Of a stretch of DNA of 22,875 nucleotides, positions 15,272-22,875 are shown in pieces. This DNA is from CAZESH01 sp964514665 (GTDB lineage Bacteria > Bacillota > Bacilli > Paenibacillales > KCTC-25726). The DNA lies in assembly GCA_964514665.1 (NCBI GenBank), contig CAZESH010000034.1, positions 1 to 22,875 of the forward strand, given 5' to 3'. Position 1 is the first letter of the stretch. The number at the start of each line of letters is the position of its first letter. The position numbers and the translations under genes were made by a program. The notes under the pieces are model-generated. The model was not told the DNA's origin. It saw nothing but the letters and a program-made list of their open reading frames with translations, and did not search any database.

Positions 15272-16515
15272 TGCCGTTTCTCCTCTTTGGCTGAAGCGGT
15301 ATTACGCATCTTGACCGTACCGGAAACAATCAATTGATCGATCTCTTCCCTGCTGTATCCGAGCTGCAAAAGAAGCGATTCGGTATGCTCGCCCAGCAGC
15401 GGCGGATGAACGTAAGTTTCACTGTGGCAATCATTGTATTTTACGGGATTGCCGATTAGCTGCAGCGGTTCATTCAACAGCGGATGCTCAGTTGATATAA
15501 TCATGTTTCTGTAGAGCACTTGCGGATCATTCACGGCCTGCTGCAGATTGTGAATCGGGGCGCAGGGGACGCCATTTTTCTCAAGCCGTTCCAACAGTAC
15601 GGATGTGTTGAAATGCGAGAATGCCTTTTCCAATTCGCTCACCAGCTCGTTTTTATGCGACAAACGGGTCTCCCCTGTCAAATATTTTTCGTTGGTGATC
15701 AGATCCTCGCGTTCCACTGCCTGGCATACCCCCTCATACATTTTTTGCGTATTGGCGGTAATGAATACATATTCTCCGTCCCCGGATTTGATTGCCCGAT
15801 AGGTCGGGATGGAATCATGCTCCCTGCCCTGCGGGGAAGGAATCGTTCCGGAGAAGAGGTAATACGCTCCTAAATAAGACAACAGCGGAAGCTGACAATC
15901 AAGCATGGATATATCGATATATCGTCCTTTGCCGGTTTGATTGCGATATTGCAGAGCGCCTAGCGTGCCGATCACAGCATACAGCCCTGCGGCCAAATCG
16001 CCAAGCGGAACACCCAATCTGACGGGATCGCCGTTTTTTTCCCCGGTCAAGCTCATGCTTCCGGACAAAGCCTGAACAATCATGTCGTAGGCCGGCTTGT
16101 TGCGGTAGGGGCCATCTTGGCCAAAACCGGTAATCGAACAATAAATGATGTTCGGTTTATACTGCTTGACCGTTGCAAAATCGATTCCCAAGCGTTCGGT
16201 GACGCCTGGACGGAAATTTTCGATTACCATGTCGCACTGGTCCAACAGCTGGTAAATGATTTTTCGGCCTTTCTCCGATTTCAGGTTGACAGCCAAACTT
16301 TGCTTGTTCCGATTTGTACTCATATAATACATACTGTCTTCTCCTGCAAAATAAGGCGGAATCGGACGGGTGCTGTCACCTTCGAGAGATTCGATTTTAA
16401 TGATTTCTGCGCCCAAGTCTCCCAAGGTTTGGGTTGCAAAGGGCCCCGAAAGGAATGTGGTGAAATCAAGGATCTTGATTCCACTAAGAAGTTTCATGCT
16501 ATCTTTGGGCTCCAT
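15268..16515 (-). CDS. Family III CoA-transferase (CaiB/BaiF)
   Basis: This protein of about 415 residues moves CoA between carboxylic acids through an enzyme-bound Asp thioester. The nucleophile is the Asp of PAYDMIVQALSG (about residue 144). Family motifs include ILDFTTFLSGPFATQTLGDLGAE, YYMSTNRNKQSLAVNLK, VIENFRPGVTERLGID and ISMLDCQLPLL. The ATG at 16515 has GAGGTGA 8 bases upstream and lies 5 bases after the thiolase stop; the longer frame starting at 16548 would add 11 residues overlapping the thiolase gene. In the operon it would activate or re-charge the substrate acid as a CoA ester before dehydrogenation and thiolysis. It overlaps the PrpD-like gene by 4 bases. Confidence 0.9.
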   Translation of the reverse strand: MEPKDSMKLLSGIKILDFTTFLSGPFATQTLGDLGAEIIKIESLEGDSTRPIPPYFAGEDSMYYMSTNRNKQSLAVNLKSEKGRKIIYQLLDQCDMVIENFRPGVTERLGIDFATVKQYKPNIIYCSITGFGQDGPYRNKPAYDMIVQALSGSMSLTGEKNGDPVRLGVPLGDLAAGLYAVIGTLGALQYRNQTGKGRYIDISMLDCQLPLLSYLGAYYLFSGTIPSPQGREHDSIPTYRAIKSGDGEYVFITANTQKMYEGVCQAVEREDLITNEKYLTGETRLSHKNELVSELEKAFSHFNTSVLLERLEKNGVPCAPIHNLQQAVNDPQVLYRNMIISTEHPLLNEPLQLIGNPVKYNDCHSETYVHPPLLGEHTESLLLQLGYSREEIDQLIVSGTVKMRNTASAKEEKRQ

Positions 16516-16520
16516 GTCCG

Positions 16521-17660
16521 TCACCTCGCGAAAATGTGTATGCTGCAAGCACCGTGGTCAAAACCGGATATGCCGCCTCCGGTACAGTGGGTCAAGCCTA
16601 TTTTTGCCCCTTCTACCTGGCGCTGTCCTGCCCTGCCCTGCAGCTGTGTGACGATCTCCACGATTTGAGCGGTTCCTGTGGCTCCAAGCGGATGACCTTT
16701 GGAGAGCAGACCTCCGCTCGGATTTACCGGTATTCTCCCGCCTATTTCCGTATCCCCGTCAGCGATCAATTTGGCGGCATCCCCTCTTTTACAAAATTGC
16801 AAAGCCTCATAATAGAGCAGCTCGGCTATGGTAAATGCATCATGCACTTCGGCAACATCGATATCCTCCGGATCCAACCCGGCTATTTTGTAAGCCTCTA
16901 TTGCACCCCGTACTGTTATTTCGGGAATGGTCATATCGCGGTAGCCATTGGTATACTTACCGGATGTCAGCTCCGAAGCCAAAATTCGAACGGGTGCTGA
17001 AGTATGTCGTCTGGCAATTGCAGTTGTGGATAATATGACAGCAGACGCACCGTCGCTGGTGGGACAGCATTGCAGCAAGGTTAGCGGATCCGTGACCGGC
17101 TTGGATGCCAAAACCTCTTCAACGGTTACCTGATCTCTGTACTGTGCGTGAAAATTCATGCTGGCATTTTTCCTGCTCTTTACCGATACTTTTGCCAATG
17201 TTTCTTTCGTGCAGCCATATTCATGCATATACCGCTTTGCCCGCATGGCGTATACCGCCGGCATGATTAGTCCTTGACGCACTTCGATATCTTCCATGTC
17301 AAGCGGAATCGCACCGCCTCCCAAGGAGCTTAGTTTCTCAACTCCCAGTACAATGGCTGTATCATATCGCCCATCGGCAATCGCATAATAAGCTTCGTGG
17401 AATGCCGTAGCTCCGCTAGAACATGCATTTTCCACATTAAATATCGGCAGAGCGTCTATTCCGGCCTCCTTGTAAATTTTTTGCCCCAACAGCATATCGG
17501 AATAAACATTGCCGCAATAAGCGGCATGGATATCGGATTGTTTCAATCCGGAATCCGACAGTGCCAGCCTGACGGCCTCTGCACCCAACTCAACAACGGA
17601 TTTATCGCGATATTTGCGATGTGGAATCATGCCGGTACCGACAATCGCAACCTCTCTCAT
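16521..17660 (-). CDS. SCP-x/lipid-transfer-type thiolase
   Basis: This 379-residue thiolase-fold protein has the nucleophilic Cys80 in VENACSSGATA, then HDAFTIAELLYYE, GGLLSKGHPLGATG and LTHCTGGG, the pattern of the SCP-x/Ltp-type acetyl-CoA acetyltransferase group. Members of this group cleave beta-ketoacyl-CoA or act as aldolases, and commonly pair with a DUF35 zinc-ribbon/OB partner. The partner gene lies directly upstream and overlaps it by ATGA, strongly suggesting a complex. Known analogues of such pairs are BbsAB in benzylsuccinate oxidation and Ltp/ChsH2 in steroid degradation. The precise acyl-CoA is unknown. Confidence 0.92.
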   Translation of the reverse strand: MREVAIVGTGMIPHRKYRDKSVVELGAEAVRLALSDSGLKQSDIHAAYCGNVYSDMLLGQKIYKEAGIDALPIFNVENACSSGATAFHEAYYAIADGRYDTAIVLGVEKLSSLGGGAIPLDMEDIEVRQGLIMPAVYAMRAKRYMHEYGCTKETLAKVSVKSRKNASMNFHAQYRDQVTVEEVLASKPVTDPLTLLQCCPTSDGASAVILSTTAIARRHTSAPVRILASELTSGKYTNGYRDMTIPEITVRGAIEAYKIAGLDPEDIDVAEVHDAFTIAELLYYEALQFCKRGDAAKLIADGDTEIGGRIPVNPSGGLLSKGHPLGATGTAQIVEIVTQLQGRAGQRQVEGAKIGLTHCTGGGISGFDHGACSIHIFAR

Positions 17661-18064
17661 ATTTCTCCCTCCGTCTTTATCGGCGTAAAAACGACACCCA
17701 ACAATTCTTTATCTGCTTCTCTTCCGATCTGCCCCAACTGAATTTTCATCTCTTGACCGAGATCAAGTTCTCCGTCTTTGGCTGCAATATGTCCGAACAG
17801 CCTCACCTTGCGGTCTGTATCCACATACCCGACGGCATAAACAGCCGGAAATCTGGCAGGTCCGGTGTGAATGACCGTATAGGAATATAAGGTGCCGATA
17901 TCCGGAATTTGAAAATCTTCCAAATGATCATTGGACAAACAAGCCGGACAGAACCGGCGTTTCGGGAAAAAAACTTGGCCGCATGGTTTGCATTCGTTGC
18001 CGTAAAGCTTCTGAGTCTCGCGGTCATAACATCCTTCGTGCAAAAGCACTTCAGTTGCAGTCAC
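17657..18064 (-). CDS. Zn-ribbon/OB-fold protein (DUF35), thiolase partner
   Basis: This protein of about 135 residues has an N-terminal helix, a four-Cys zinc ribbon (CKPCGQVFFPKRRFCPAC) and a C-terminal OB fold (IGTLYSYTVIHTGPARFPAV, VRLFGHIAA). DUF35 proteins act as obligatory partners or CoA-binding scaffolds for thiolases and related enzymes. I set the start at the GTG at 18064: an AAAGGAGG lies about 8 bases upstream and the GTGA overlaps the SDR stop. The longer open frame upstream is very basic and is a shadow of the SDR gene. The thiolase gene overlaps its end by 4 bases, which fits production of a stoichiometric complex. Confidence 0.88.
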   Translation of the reverse strand: MTATEVLLHEGCYDRETQKLYGNECKPCGQVFFPKRRFCPACLSNDHLEDFQIPDIGTLYSYTVIHTGPARFPAVYAVGYVDTDRKVRLFGHIAAKDGELDLGQEMKIQLGQIGREADKELLGVVFTPIKTEGEI

Positions 18065-18873
18065 CCTTGTATCCTCCTTTGCGCGATTTCGTTTCTTTTC
18101 TCGTAATACTTGGTAACGTTCATCCAACCCAGAAGACTTCCGCCGTCGACGTCGAGCGAAACGCCGCAGATCATTTTGGCCTGATCGGAACTGAGAAATA
18201 GCACGGTGTCGGCAATATCGTCGGGAGAACACAATCTTCCGGCAGGAATCATATCAATTCGCTCTTTCAGAAGATTTTCATCTGTAATAGAAGCATATAA
18301 CGGCGTCATTGTTCCACCCGGACAAACCGCATTCACGTTGATTCCATACGGAATCAATTCGTATGCAAGATGTCTGGTCAGTCCGATGAGTCCCGATTTG
18401 GAAGCCGTGTAAGCAATTCCTCCTGCAAAGCTGATGCGCTTGCCCCCTACAGAAGCGATATTGACAATTTTCCCCCGTCCTTTTTGTTTCATCGGCTCAA
18501 TAACAGCCTTGGTGCAGATGAACGCACCGGAAAGATTCACGTCGATAACCCGCTGCCATTCTCGCACATTCATTTGTTCTGCCGTTTTCGGATTGCTTAT
18601 GCCGGCATTGTTCACCAATACGTCTATTTTTCCCCAGCGCCGAACTACCTCTGATGCGGCTTCGTTTACACTAAGTTCGTCAGTCACATCGACGGTATGG
18701 ATGCTGCACTCACCTCCTTCACGGCGTATTTGCTCTTGCATGCGCTCGCTTTTTTCCGGATGAAGGTCGAAGATTGCGATGTAAGCGCCTTCAGAACTGA
18801 ATGATCGACTGATGGAGCCGCCAATTCCGTCGGCCCCTCCGGTGACAATAACGACCTGATCTTTATACCTCAT
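18061..18873 (-). CDS. SDR-family dehydrogenase/reductase
   Basis: This classical short-chain dehydrogenase of about 270 residues would oxidise a hydroxyl or reduce a keto group with NAD(P). Motifs are VTGGADGIGGS (residues 10-20), VLVNNAGIS (about 85-93), catalytic Ser141 in NIASVGG, and Tyr155/Lys159 in AYTASKSG. The C-terminus continues about 25 residues beyond the usual VDGGS end. The ATG at 18873 gives the standard MRYKDQVVIVTGG start; a GTG at 18885 would add four residues. It overlaps the end of the IclR gene. In the cassette it would supply the 3-hydroxyacyl-CoA dehydrogenase step before the thiolase. Confidence 0.9.
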   Translation of the reverse strand: MRYKDQVVIVTGGADGIGGSISRSFSSEGAYIAIFDLHPEKSERMQEQIRREGGECSIHTVDVTDELSVNEAASEVVRRWGKIDVLVNNAGISNPKTAEQMNVREWQRVIDVNLSGAFICTKAVIEPMKQKGRGKIVNIASVGGKRISFAGGIAYTASKSGLIGLTRHLAYELIPYGINVNAVCPGGTMTPLYASITDENLLKERIDMIPAGRLCSPDDIADTVLFLSSDQAKMICGVSLDVDGGSLLGWMNVTKYYEKRNEIAQRRIQG

Positions 18874-19645
18874 TGGACTTTCCACCGCCCCGATGTCCTA
18901 ATATTTGCGAGACGGTGAAAGCCGCATGGCGAACATCCGCGGCTATTTCCTTCTCCTTCCCGGGCTGGAATCGGGAGACCGGAACCGTATACAAGAGGCT
19001 TCCGATTGGTTTGTTCTCCGCATTAAGTATCGGCGCAGCAATCCCCTGCGACCCTTCAATCCTCTGATTCCGGGTCATGGAATAACCTGAAGCACGAATT
19101 TGCTTGATTTCTTTGCGAACTTCTTCAGCCTGTTCCCCGATCAAATTTTCATGGTTTAAAATATCTTCAATTTCATCGGGTTCCAGAAAAGCGAGAATGG
19201 ATTTACCGCTTGACCCATAGGGAATCGGTTGAAATTCACCCAGATTGATCAAATATTGCAGCGGATGCGGACCTTGAATTTTTTCAACAAATACGATTTT
19301 GTGCAGTTTCTTGTGGTACATCACCAAGCAAACCGTTTCCTTGTGTTTGTCTACCAATTGCTGCATGTAAGTTTTGGCTATCTTTATCAAGTCCAAATTT
19401 GATGAAACGACGGAACCGATCCGGATCAATTCGACCCCGATGCGGTATTTGCCGGTTGACTCGTTAAATTCCAAAATCCCTTCATCCTGCAGCTGCTGTA
19501 AAAAGCGGTGCAGCGTACTGGCAGGAAATTGCAGCTGGCGGGATAAATCACGAACTCCCCACTCGGGCTGAATATCGACAAATGCCTTGATCACATCGAA
19601 GGTTTTTTGAACCACACCTGATTTGAATGTTTTTTCCATTTGCAT
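18863..19645 (-). CDS. IclR-family transcriptional regulator (first gene of CoA operon)
   Basis: This 260-residue regulator has an N-terminal winged helix (WGVRDLSRQLQFPASTLHRFL, about residues 29-49) and an IclR effector domain (PYGSSGKSILAFL, ASGYSMTRNQRIEGSQGIAAPI). It leads the operon SDR-DUF35-thiolase-CoA-transferase-PrpD and overlaps the SDR gene. A strong consensus promoter and a perfect 6+6 palindrome lie directly upstream, so it very likely represses its own operon by binding between the promoter and the gene. It is only moderately similar to the other IclR protein in the window. The ATG at 19645 follows AAAGGCAGG; an ATG two codons later is possible. Confidence 0.92.
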   Translation of the reverse strand: MQMEKTFKSGVVQKTFDVIKAFVDIQPEWGVRDLSRQLQFPASTLHRFLQQLQDEGILEFNESTGKYRIGVELIRIGSVVSSNLDLIKIAKTYMQQLVDKHKETVCLVMYHKKLHKIVFVEKIQGPHPLQYLINLGEFQPIPYGSSGKSILAFLEPDEIEDILNHENLIGEQAEEVRKEIKQIRASGYSMTRNQRIEGSQGIAAPILNAENKPIGSLLYTVPVSRFQPGKEKEIAADVRHAAFTVSQILGHRGGGKSNEV

Positions 19646-19660
19646 AATCCTGCCTTTATC

Positions 19661-19679
19661 TGTTCCATTATTCGGAACA
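19661..19679. promoter_or_regulatory. Candidate IclR operator (TGTTCC-N7-GGAACA)
   Basis: This is a perfect inverted repeat with 6-base arms and a 7-base spacer, centred about 27 bases downstream of the predicted transcript start and 16 bases before the IclR start codon. The position suits a repressor roadblock. Assignment to the adjacent IclR protein is inference from position and symmetry. Confidence 0.6.
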
Positions 19680-19703
19680 TTGTTTTACTTTTTGAATAAG
19701 CAA

Positions 19704-19732
19704 ATTATATTTCAGTAAATATTCCCTGTCAA
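19704..19732 (-). promoter_or_regulatory. Consensus sigma-A promoter of the IclR/CoA operon
   Basis: On the minus strand TTGACA (19727-19732) and TATAAT (19704-19709) are both perfect and separated by exactly 17 bases. Transcription should start near 19697. So strong a promoter in front of a regulator gene suggests it is held down by a repressor, in keeping with the palindrome just downstream. Confidence 0.85.
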
Positions 19733-19740
19733 CCCATTAT

Positions 19741-19777
19741 CAAACAAAAAAACCGCGTCCTTTTTCCGACGCGGTTT
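19741..19777 (-). terminator. Intrinsic terminator of the cyclase/ABC operon
   Basis: The minus strand forms a 10-base GC-rich stem (AAACCGCGTC with GACGCGGTTT, 19750-19777) with an 8-base loop, followed by a T-run at 19746-19752. It lies about 44 bases after the cyclase stop and only a few bases before the next promoter, isolating the two operons. The plus-strand reading has no T-run, so it works in one direction. Confidence 0.88.
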
Positions 19778-19820
19778 CAACACTCGCTGCTGCTCTGTTA
19801 ACGGTTTATTGATTTCCCTG

Positions 19821-20492
19821 TTATTTCAATTCCGCAATCACCGTGACCGGTGCGCTGTCGATGCCTTCCACGAACAATGGAACGGACCATACCTTTTGCA
19901 AGCCGTCCGCTTGCAGTTGATCGAAATTCAAATCCTCGATAATGCAAATATAGCGGTCATGGAACATGCCCAGCAAATACTGATGGGACAGGATCCCATC
20001 CTCAAGATTTGCAAAGGAAGCCAGCGAGATCCAATCCAGTGCGATCGCTTTTAATCCGGGGAATTGTTCGATTAAATATTGACTGGCTTTCGCGCTGACG
20101 CCCGGCCCTTCACTGGCGTACCGCTCCGGCTGCCCGCTGCGGTATTTGCTGAAACCGCTGCGGATCATCAGCAAATCGGCTTCTTTCAGCTGCTGTTCAT
20201 ACGGCTGAAGATCCTCCACTTGCACGAGCTCTTTAAAGGTTTTGGGAATGTCGATCAGCAGCGGCCGATTGTAAACAAAATTCTCTAAAGGCAGTTCCGG
20301 GAGTCTGGGTCCCTTATCGTTAAAGTGCTTCGGTCCATCCATGTGGGAACCGAAGTGATTAAACAGCTGCATCTTGAATTCGTTGCTGAATTTCCCTTCT
20401 GAAATCAGGGAATGGGGCTCTATCTTCAAGGTGGGATTTCCCGGCCATCCCGGCGCATTTTCCGACAAGGTATATGATATACGTTTTAACAT
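19821..20492 (-). CDS. Cyclase/formamidase-family metal hydrolase (copy 1)
   Basis: This 223-residue protein belongs to the cyclase family (Pfam Cyclase), which includes kynurenine formamidase and isatin hydrolase. The metal-binding motif appears as HFGSHMDGPKHF near residue 45, a variant of HxGTHxDxPxH with Ser for Thr. A later LLMIRSGFSKYRSG and KAIALDWISLASF match family features. The ATG at 20492 has AAGGGGAG 7 bases upstream; upstream in-frame sequence is a shadow of the next gene. It lies 16 bases after its paralogue and ends the operon. The two copies may form a heteromer or act on related substrates. Confidence 0.85.
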   Translation of the reverse strand: MLKRISYTLSENAPGWPGNPTLKIEPHSLISEGKFSNEFKMQLFNHFGSHMDGPKHFNDKGPRLPELPLENFVYNRPLLIDIPKTFKELVQVEDLQPYEQQLKEADLLMIRSGFSKYRSGQPERYASEGPGVSAKASQYLIEQFPGLKAIALDWISLASFANLEDGILSHQYLLGMFHDRYICIIEDLNFDQLQADGLQKVWSVPLFVEGIDSAPVTVIAELK

Positions 20493-20508
20493 GATTATCT
20501 CCCCTTCT

Positions 20509-21219
20509 TTAGTCGCGAAATCCAATGGCCCGAATCGGAGATGCGGAACCTCCTTTAATAAGCAGCGGAAGAGCCATGAAAAATCCGCGAAGCGACATCT
20601 TATCCAAATTGCGCAAATTTTCCACAATCGGGATTTTGCTGCCCAGCAGGGTATGATGAGCGGGATTGTCAGCAGAGCCATATACATCTATGGCTAACGT
20701 ATCCACGCCGATCATTTTTATCTTTTTGTTCGCCACATACTCCGCAGCGGACTTCCCTACTCCCGGCCAGTGCTGCACATACTCGCGATCATCCGGACGA
20801 TTGCGCCAATACTTTGCCCAGCCCAAATTGAGCAGCACAATATCCCCTTCTTCAATGGTCCCGTGCGCTTCTTCCCATTCGCGCAGATGCTTTTCTTCCA
20901 CTAACCCGCCAGCTCCGATATAAGAAAGATCCAGAACAACGCATGGGCCGTAAAAGTTCTGCACGGATAGTTCGTCAATCCAAATATGCGCGTCGCCCTC
21001 TTTCATAAAGTGCGCAGGCGCATCCACATGGGTTCCGTTATGCTCGTTGATCAGCAGCTGATAGTCGATCGCTTCATCTCCATGCCAGTAAGAATGCCAT
21101 AAGGTATGGAGAAATTTCGAATGCGTCGGCCAAATCGGAATATGCTCCTCCAGACGATGGGACAGCTCGACAACCGTGAACGAATCGAGTTGACGGCTTA
21201 ATTGTTTCCATTTGTCCAT
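20509..21219 (-). CDS. Cyclase/formamidase-family metal hydrolase (copy 2)
   Basis: This 236-residue cyclase-family protein has the full metal-binding motif HNGTHVDAPAHF near residue 60, and family stretches VVELSHRLEEHIPIWP, GDIVLLNLGWAKYW and IKMIGVDTLAIDVYGS. Relatives hydrolyse amide, formamide or lactam-like bonds using manganese or zinc. The ATG at 21219 has GGAGG 7 bases upstream. It sits 23 bases after an ABC permease gene, so its substrate is probably what the transporter imports or a product of it. Kynurenine formamidase itself is not supported because no tryptophan-catabolism genes are nearby. Confidence 0.9.
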   Translation of the reverse strand: MDKWKQLSRQLDSFTVVELSHRLEEHIPIWPTHSKFLHTLWHSYWHGDEAIDYQLLINEHNGTHVDAPAHFMKEGDAHIWIDELSVQNFYGPCVVLDLSYIGAGGLVEEKHLREWEEAHGTIEEGDIVLLNLGWAKYWRNRPDDREYVQHWPGVGKSAAEYVANKKIKMIGVDTLAIDVYGSADNPAHHTLLGSKIPIVENLRNLDKMSLRGFFMALPLLIKGGSASPIRAIGFRD

Positions 21220-21242
21220 CTGACAGCCTCCTTTTGCTCAGA

Positions 21243-22241
21243 CTAAATCCGGACTTTTTTCTCTCGCCCATACAAGAACAGCACGATCAAAATCACCAAG
21301 CCGTAAATGATTTGTCTCCCTGCATCTTTCATGTCCAGCGAGGTTAGAATACTCATAAGCACATAGATGATCACCGCACCGGCGATCGTTCCGACATAAC
21401 CGCCCTTGCCGCCCAGAATCGAAGTGCCGCCAATGACGACCGCAGCAATCGAAGGGAGCAAATACATGTCGCCCATTCCGAGATAGGACAGTCCGGAAAA
21501 TCCGGTCATCATCATGCCGGCCAATACGGCAAAAAGGCCGCTCAGCGCATAGACACCGATCAAGACGCGATTGTTGTTGATCCCGGAAAGATAGGAAACG
21601 CTCGTATTGTTGCCAAGCGCATAAATTTTGCGGCCGTAACCGGTTTTTCCCAGCAAGACCATCACGACCACTCCCAGAATCAGCCAGACAAATATGGCCA
21701 CTTTAATGCCCATGAACGATCCGGTGGCCAAATATTTCAGCCATTCCGGCGCTTGGCCTTTCGGTGTTCCGTTCGTATACACATAGGTGGCGCTCTTCAG
21801 GATGCTGCTCATCGCCAGCGTCATGATCATCGGGGAAATTTTCAAATAGGCGACGCCCATTCCGTTAAGAACGCCGATAAATACCCCTACGGCAAGCACG
21901 GTGACTACCGCCGCCAGGCTGCCGTTTTGCACAGACATCTGCGTCATCATGACAGCTCCGAGGTTGAAAATATAAGCGACGGACAAATCGATGCCCCCGG
22001 TGAGAATCACCAGACTCTGTCCCATCGCGAGGATCCCGAGGAAAGAAGCCATCACCAATAGCTGCATCGCATGCTCGAAAGAAAAATAGTTCGGCTGCAA
22101 AATCCCGGACACGAGATAAAGCGCCAGCATGGTTATATATACTTTGAATTCATTTGATTTCATGATTTTAAATAAGCCCGTCGCAGAAATGTTCATTTCC
22201 CCCTGAGGTTTGGTTTTGATCGGTTCAGTTGACTGTTTCAT
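21243..22241 (-). CDS. ABC transporter permease, RbsC type
   Basis: This 332-residue inner-membrane protein has about eight to ten hydrophobic segments and the signature MGQSLVILTGGIDLSVAYIF of ribose/autoinducer-2-type (BPD_transp_2) permeases. GYGRKIYALGNNTSVSYLSGI and IAAVVIGGTSILGGKGGYVGT are the coupling-loop and C-terminal motifs. A charged N-terminal tail of about 28 residues precedes the first helix. The ATG at 22241 has AGGAGG upstream and follows the preceding permease by 3 bases. With its partner it would form a heterodimeric channel. The ATPase and binding-protein genes are not in the window and should lie further upstream, past the right edge. Confidence 0.93.
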   Translation of the reverse strand: MKQSTEPIKTKPQGEMNISATGLFKIMKSNEFKVYITMLALYLVSGILQPNYFSFEHAMQLLVMASFLGILAMGQSLVILTGGIDLSVAYIFNLGAVMMTQMSVQNGSLAAVVTVLAVGVFIGVLNGMGVAYLKISPMIMTLAMSSILKSATYVYTNGTPKGQAPEWLKYLATGSFMGIKVAIFVWLILGVVVMVLLGKTGYGRKIYALGNNTSVSYLSGINNNRVLIGVYALSGLFAVLAGMMMTGFSGLSYLGMGDMYLLPSIAAVVIGGTSILGGKGGYVGTIAGAVIIYVLMSILTSLDMKDAGRQIIYGLVILIVLFLYGREKKVRI

Positions 22242-22244
22242 TTT

Positions 22245-22875
22245 TTACCTCCTCGATTGAGAAGTTAAAGAGTTGCCTGCTAAGCGCCGCCGTCCTATTT
22301 TTTGCAGCAATCCCGCAGCCAAAGCGAGAATCAGGATCAGACCCTGCACGGCATTCTGATAAAAGGATGGCACGCCCCAGAAAATCAGCAGTCCCAAAAT
22401 GAGCGACAAAATGACCGCTCCTGCCACAGATCCGACATAGCCGCCGCGTCCGCCCTGCAAATGCGTGCCTCCAAGCACGACAGCCGCAATGGCATTCAGC
22501 GTAAACAGGCTGCTTCCCAGCGGGTCGCCCGAGGCCGTTTGCGCGGTGAGCAATACACCGGCGCTGCCGGACAGCAAACCGGCCAATGTATACACCCAAA
22601 GCTTCGTTCTTCCCACGTCGATACCGGAAACAAATGCGGAATACTCATTGCCGCCGATGGCATAGATCGATTGTCCCAGACGCGAACGGCGGAATGGAAT
22701 CCAGACCGCAAAGATAAAGAACATCAACACAATGCCCGAAACGGGGATATAGGTCAAAACGCGCCCGGTCAGGATTTCGGTAAACGAAGAAGAAACCTTT
22801 CCGCCCGGTGTGGGTCGGATGTACAGCGCAATTCCGGTAAAGATCGAAGAAGTCGCCAAAGTTGCAATGATCGGC
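22245..22875 (-). CDS. ABC transporter permease, RbsC type (N-terminus off window)
   Basis: The reading frame stays open to the right window edge (PIIATLATSSIFTGIAL), so the first part of the protein is missing. Visible features are GQSIYAIGGNEYSAFVSGI (the EAA-like coupling loop) and NAIAAVVLGGTHLQGGRGGY, both typical of RbsC-family permeases. It is similar to, but clearly distinct from, the next permease, 3 bases downstream. Such pairs work as heterodimers in sugar or autoinducer-like uptake systems. The TTG at 22859 is an internal codon rather than the start. Confidence 0.9.
   Translation of the reverse strand, partial: PIIATLATSSIFTGIALYIRPTPGGKVSSSFTEILTGRVLTYIPVSGIVLMFFIFAVWIPFRRSRLGQSIYAIGGNEYSAFVSGIDVGRTKLWVYTLAGLLSGSAGVLLTAQTASGDPLGSSLFTLNAIAAVVLGGTHLQGGRGGYVGSVAGAVILSLILGLLIFWGVPSFYQNAVQGLILILALAAGLLQKIGRRRLAGNSLTSQSRR

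Noticed and set aside
18065..18232. N-terminal extension of the DUF35 protein
   Set aside because: The extra residues are Arg-rich, overlap the SDR gene out of frame and lack family similarity; the GTG at 18064 has a strong ribosome binding site.

Overview
The window reads as part of a Bacillota chromosome, probably Bacillales and perhaps Paenibacillaceae-like. The basis is purine-rich GGAGG-type ribosome binding sites, frequent TTG and GTG starts, sigma-A promoters, a CcpA-type cre site, and Firmicute-style eut regulation. Genus cannot be fixed from this sequence alone. Every gene I can support lies on the minus strand, so transcription runs from high to low coordinates. I see no rRNA, tRNA, CRISPR array or insertion sequence.

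Region A (about 22875 to 19741) holds two RbsC-type ABC permeases (the first cut by the window edge) and two cyclase/formamidase-family hydrolases. They form one tightly packed operon that ends in a strong intrinsic terminator at 19741-19777.

Region B (about 19732 to 13934) starts with a near-perfect consensus promoter and a TGTTCC-N7-GGAACA palindrome. It encodes an IclR regulator, an SDR dehydrogenase, a DUF35 zinc-ribbon/OB protein, an SCP-x type thiolase, a family III CoA-transferase and an MmgE/PrpD protein. Several genes overlap by 4 bases. The set resembles the CoA-dependent beta-oxidation logic of the benzylsuccinate (bbs) pathway: CoA transfer, dehydrogenation, then thiolysis by a thiolase/DUF35 pair. 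Its substrate is unknown.

Region C (about 13864 to 6060) has a promoter region with a cre site and TGTCC half-sites. It reads dctP lipoprotein, a second IclR regulator, fused DctQM TRAP permease, aspartase/fumarase-superfamily lyase, D-lyxose-isomerase-like cupin, D-2-hydroxyacid dehydrogenase and HAD phosphatase. This looks like uptake and breakdown of an unidentified organic or sugar acid.

Region D (about 5976 to 1) is a bacterial microcompartment operon: eutL, a shell protein with a C-terminal extension, acylating aldehyde dehydrogenase, eutM/pduA-type shell protein, pduL phosphotransacylase, a eut-associated protein of unknown role, eutN, eutS, eutP, and the N-terminus of a EutW-like sensor kinase that runs off the window. 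Its leader contains a promoter, a hairpin with an A1/G4 hexaloop, and a terminator whose 5' arm overlaps that hairpin. This is the layout expected for ANTAR (EutV-type) antitermination, and it agrees with the kinase at the operon's end. No signature enzyme (EutBC ammonia lyase, diol dehydratase or glycyl radical enzyme) is inside the window, so the compartment's substrate is not established. The best candidates for something new are this leader, the SAP/Rho-N-like extension on the shell protein, and the bbs-like cassette.
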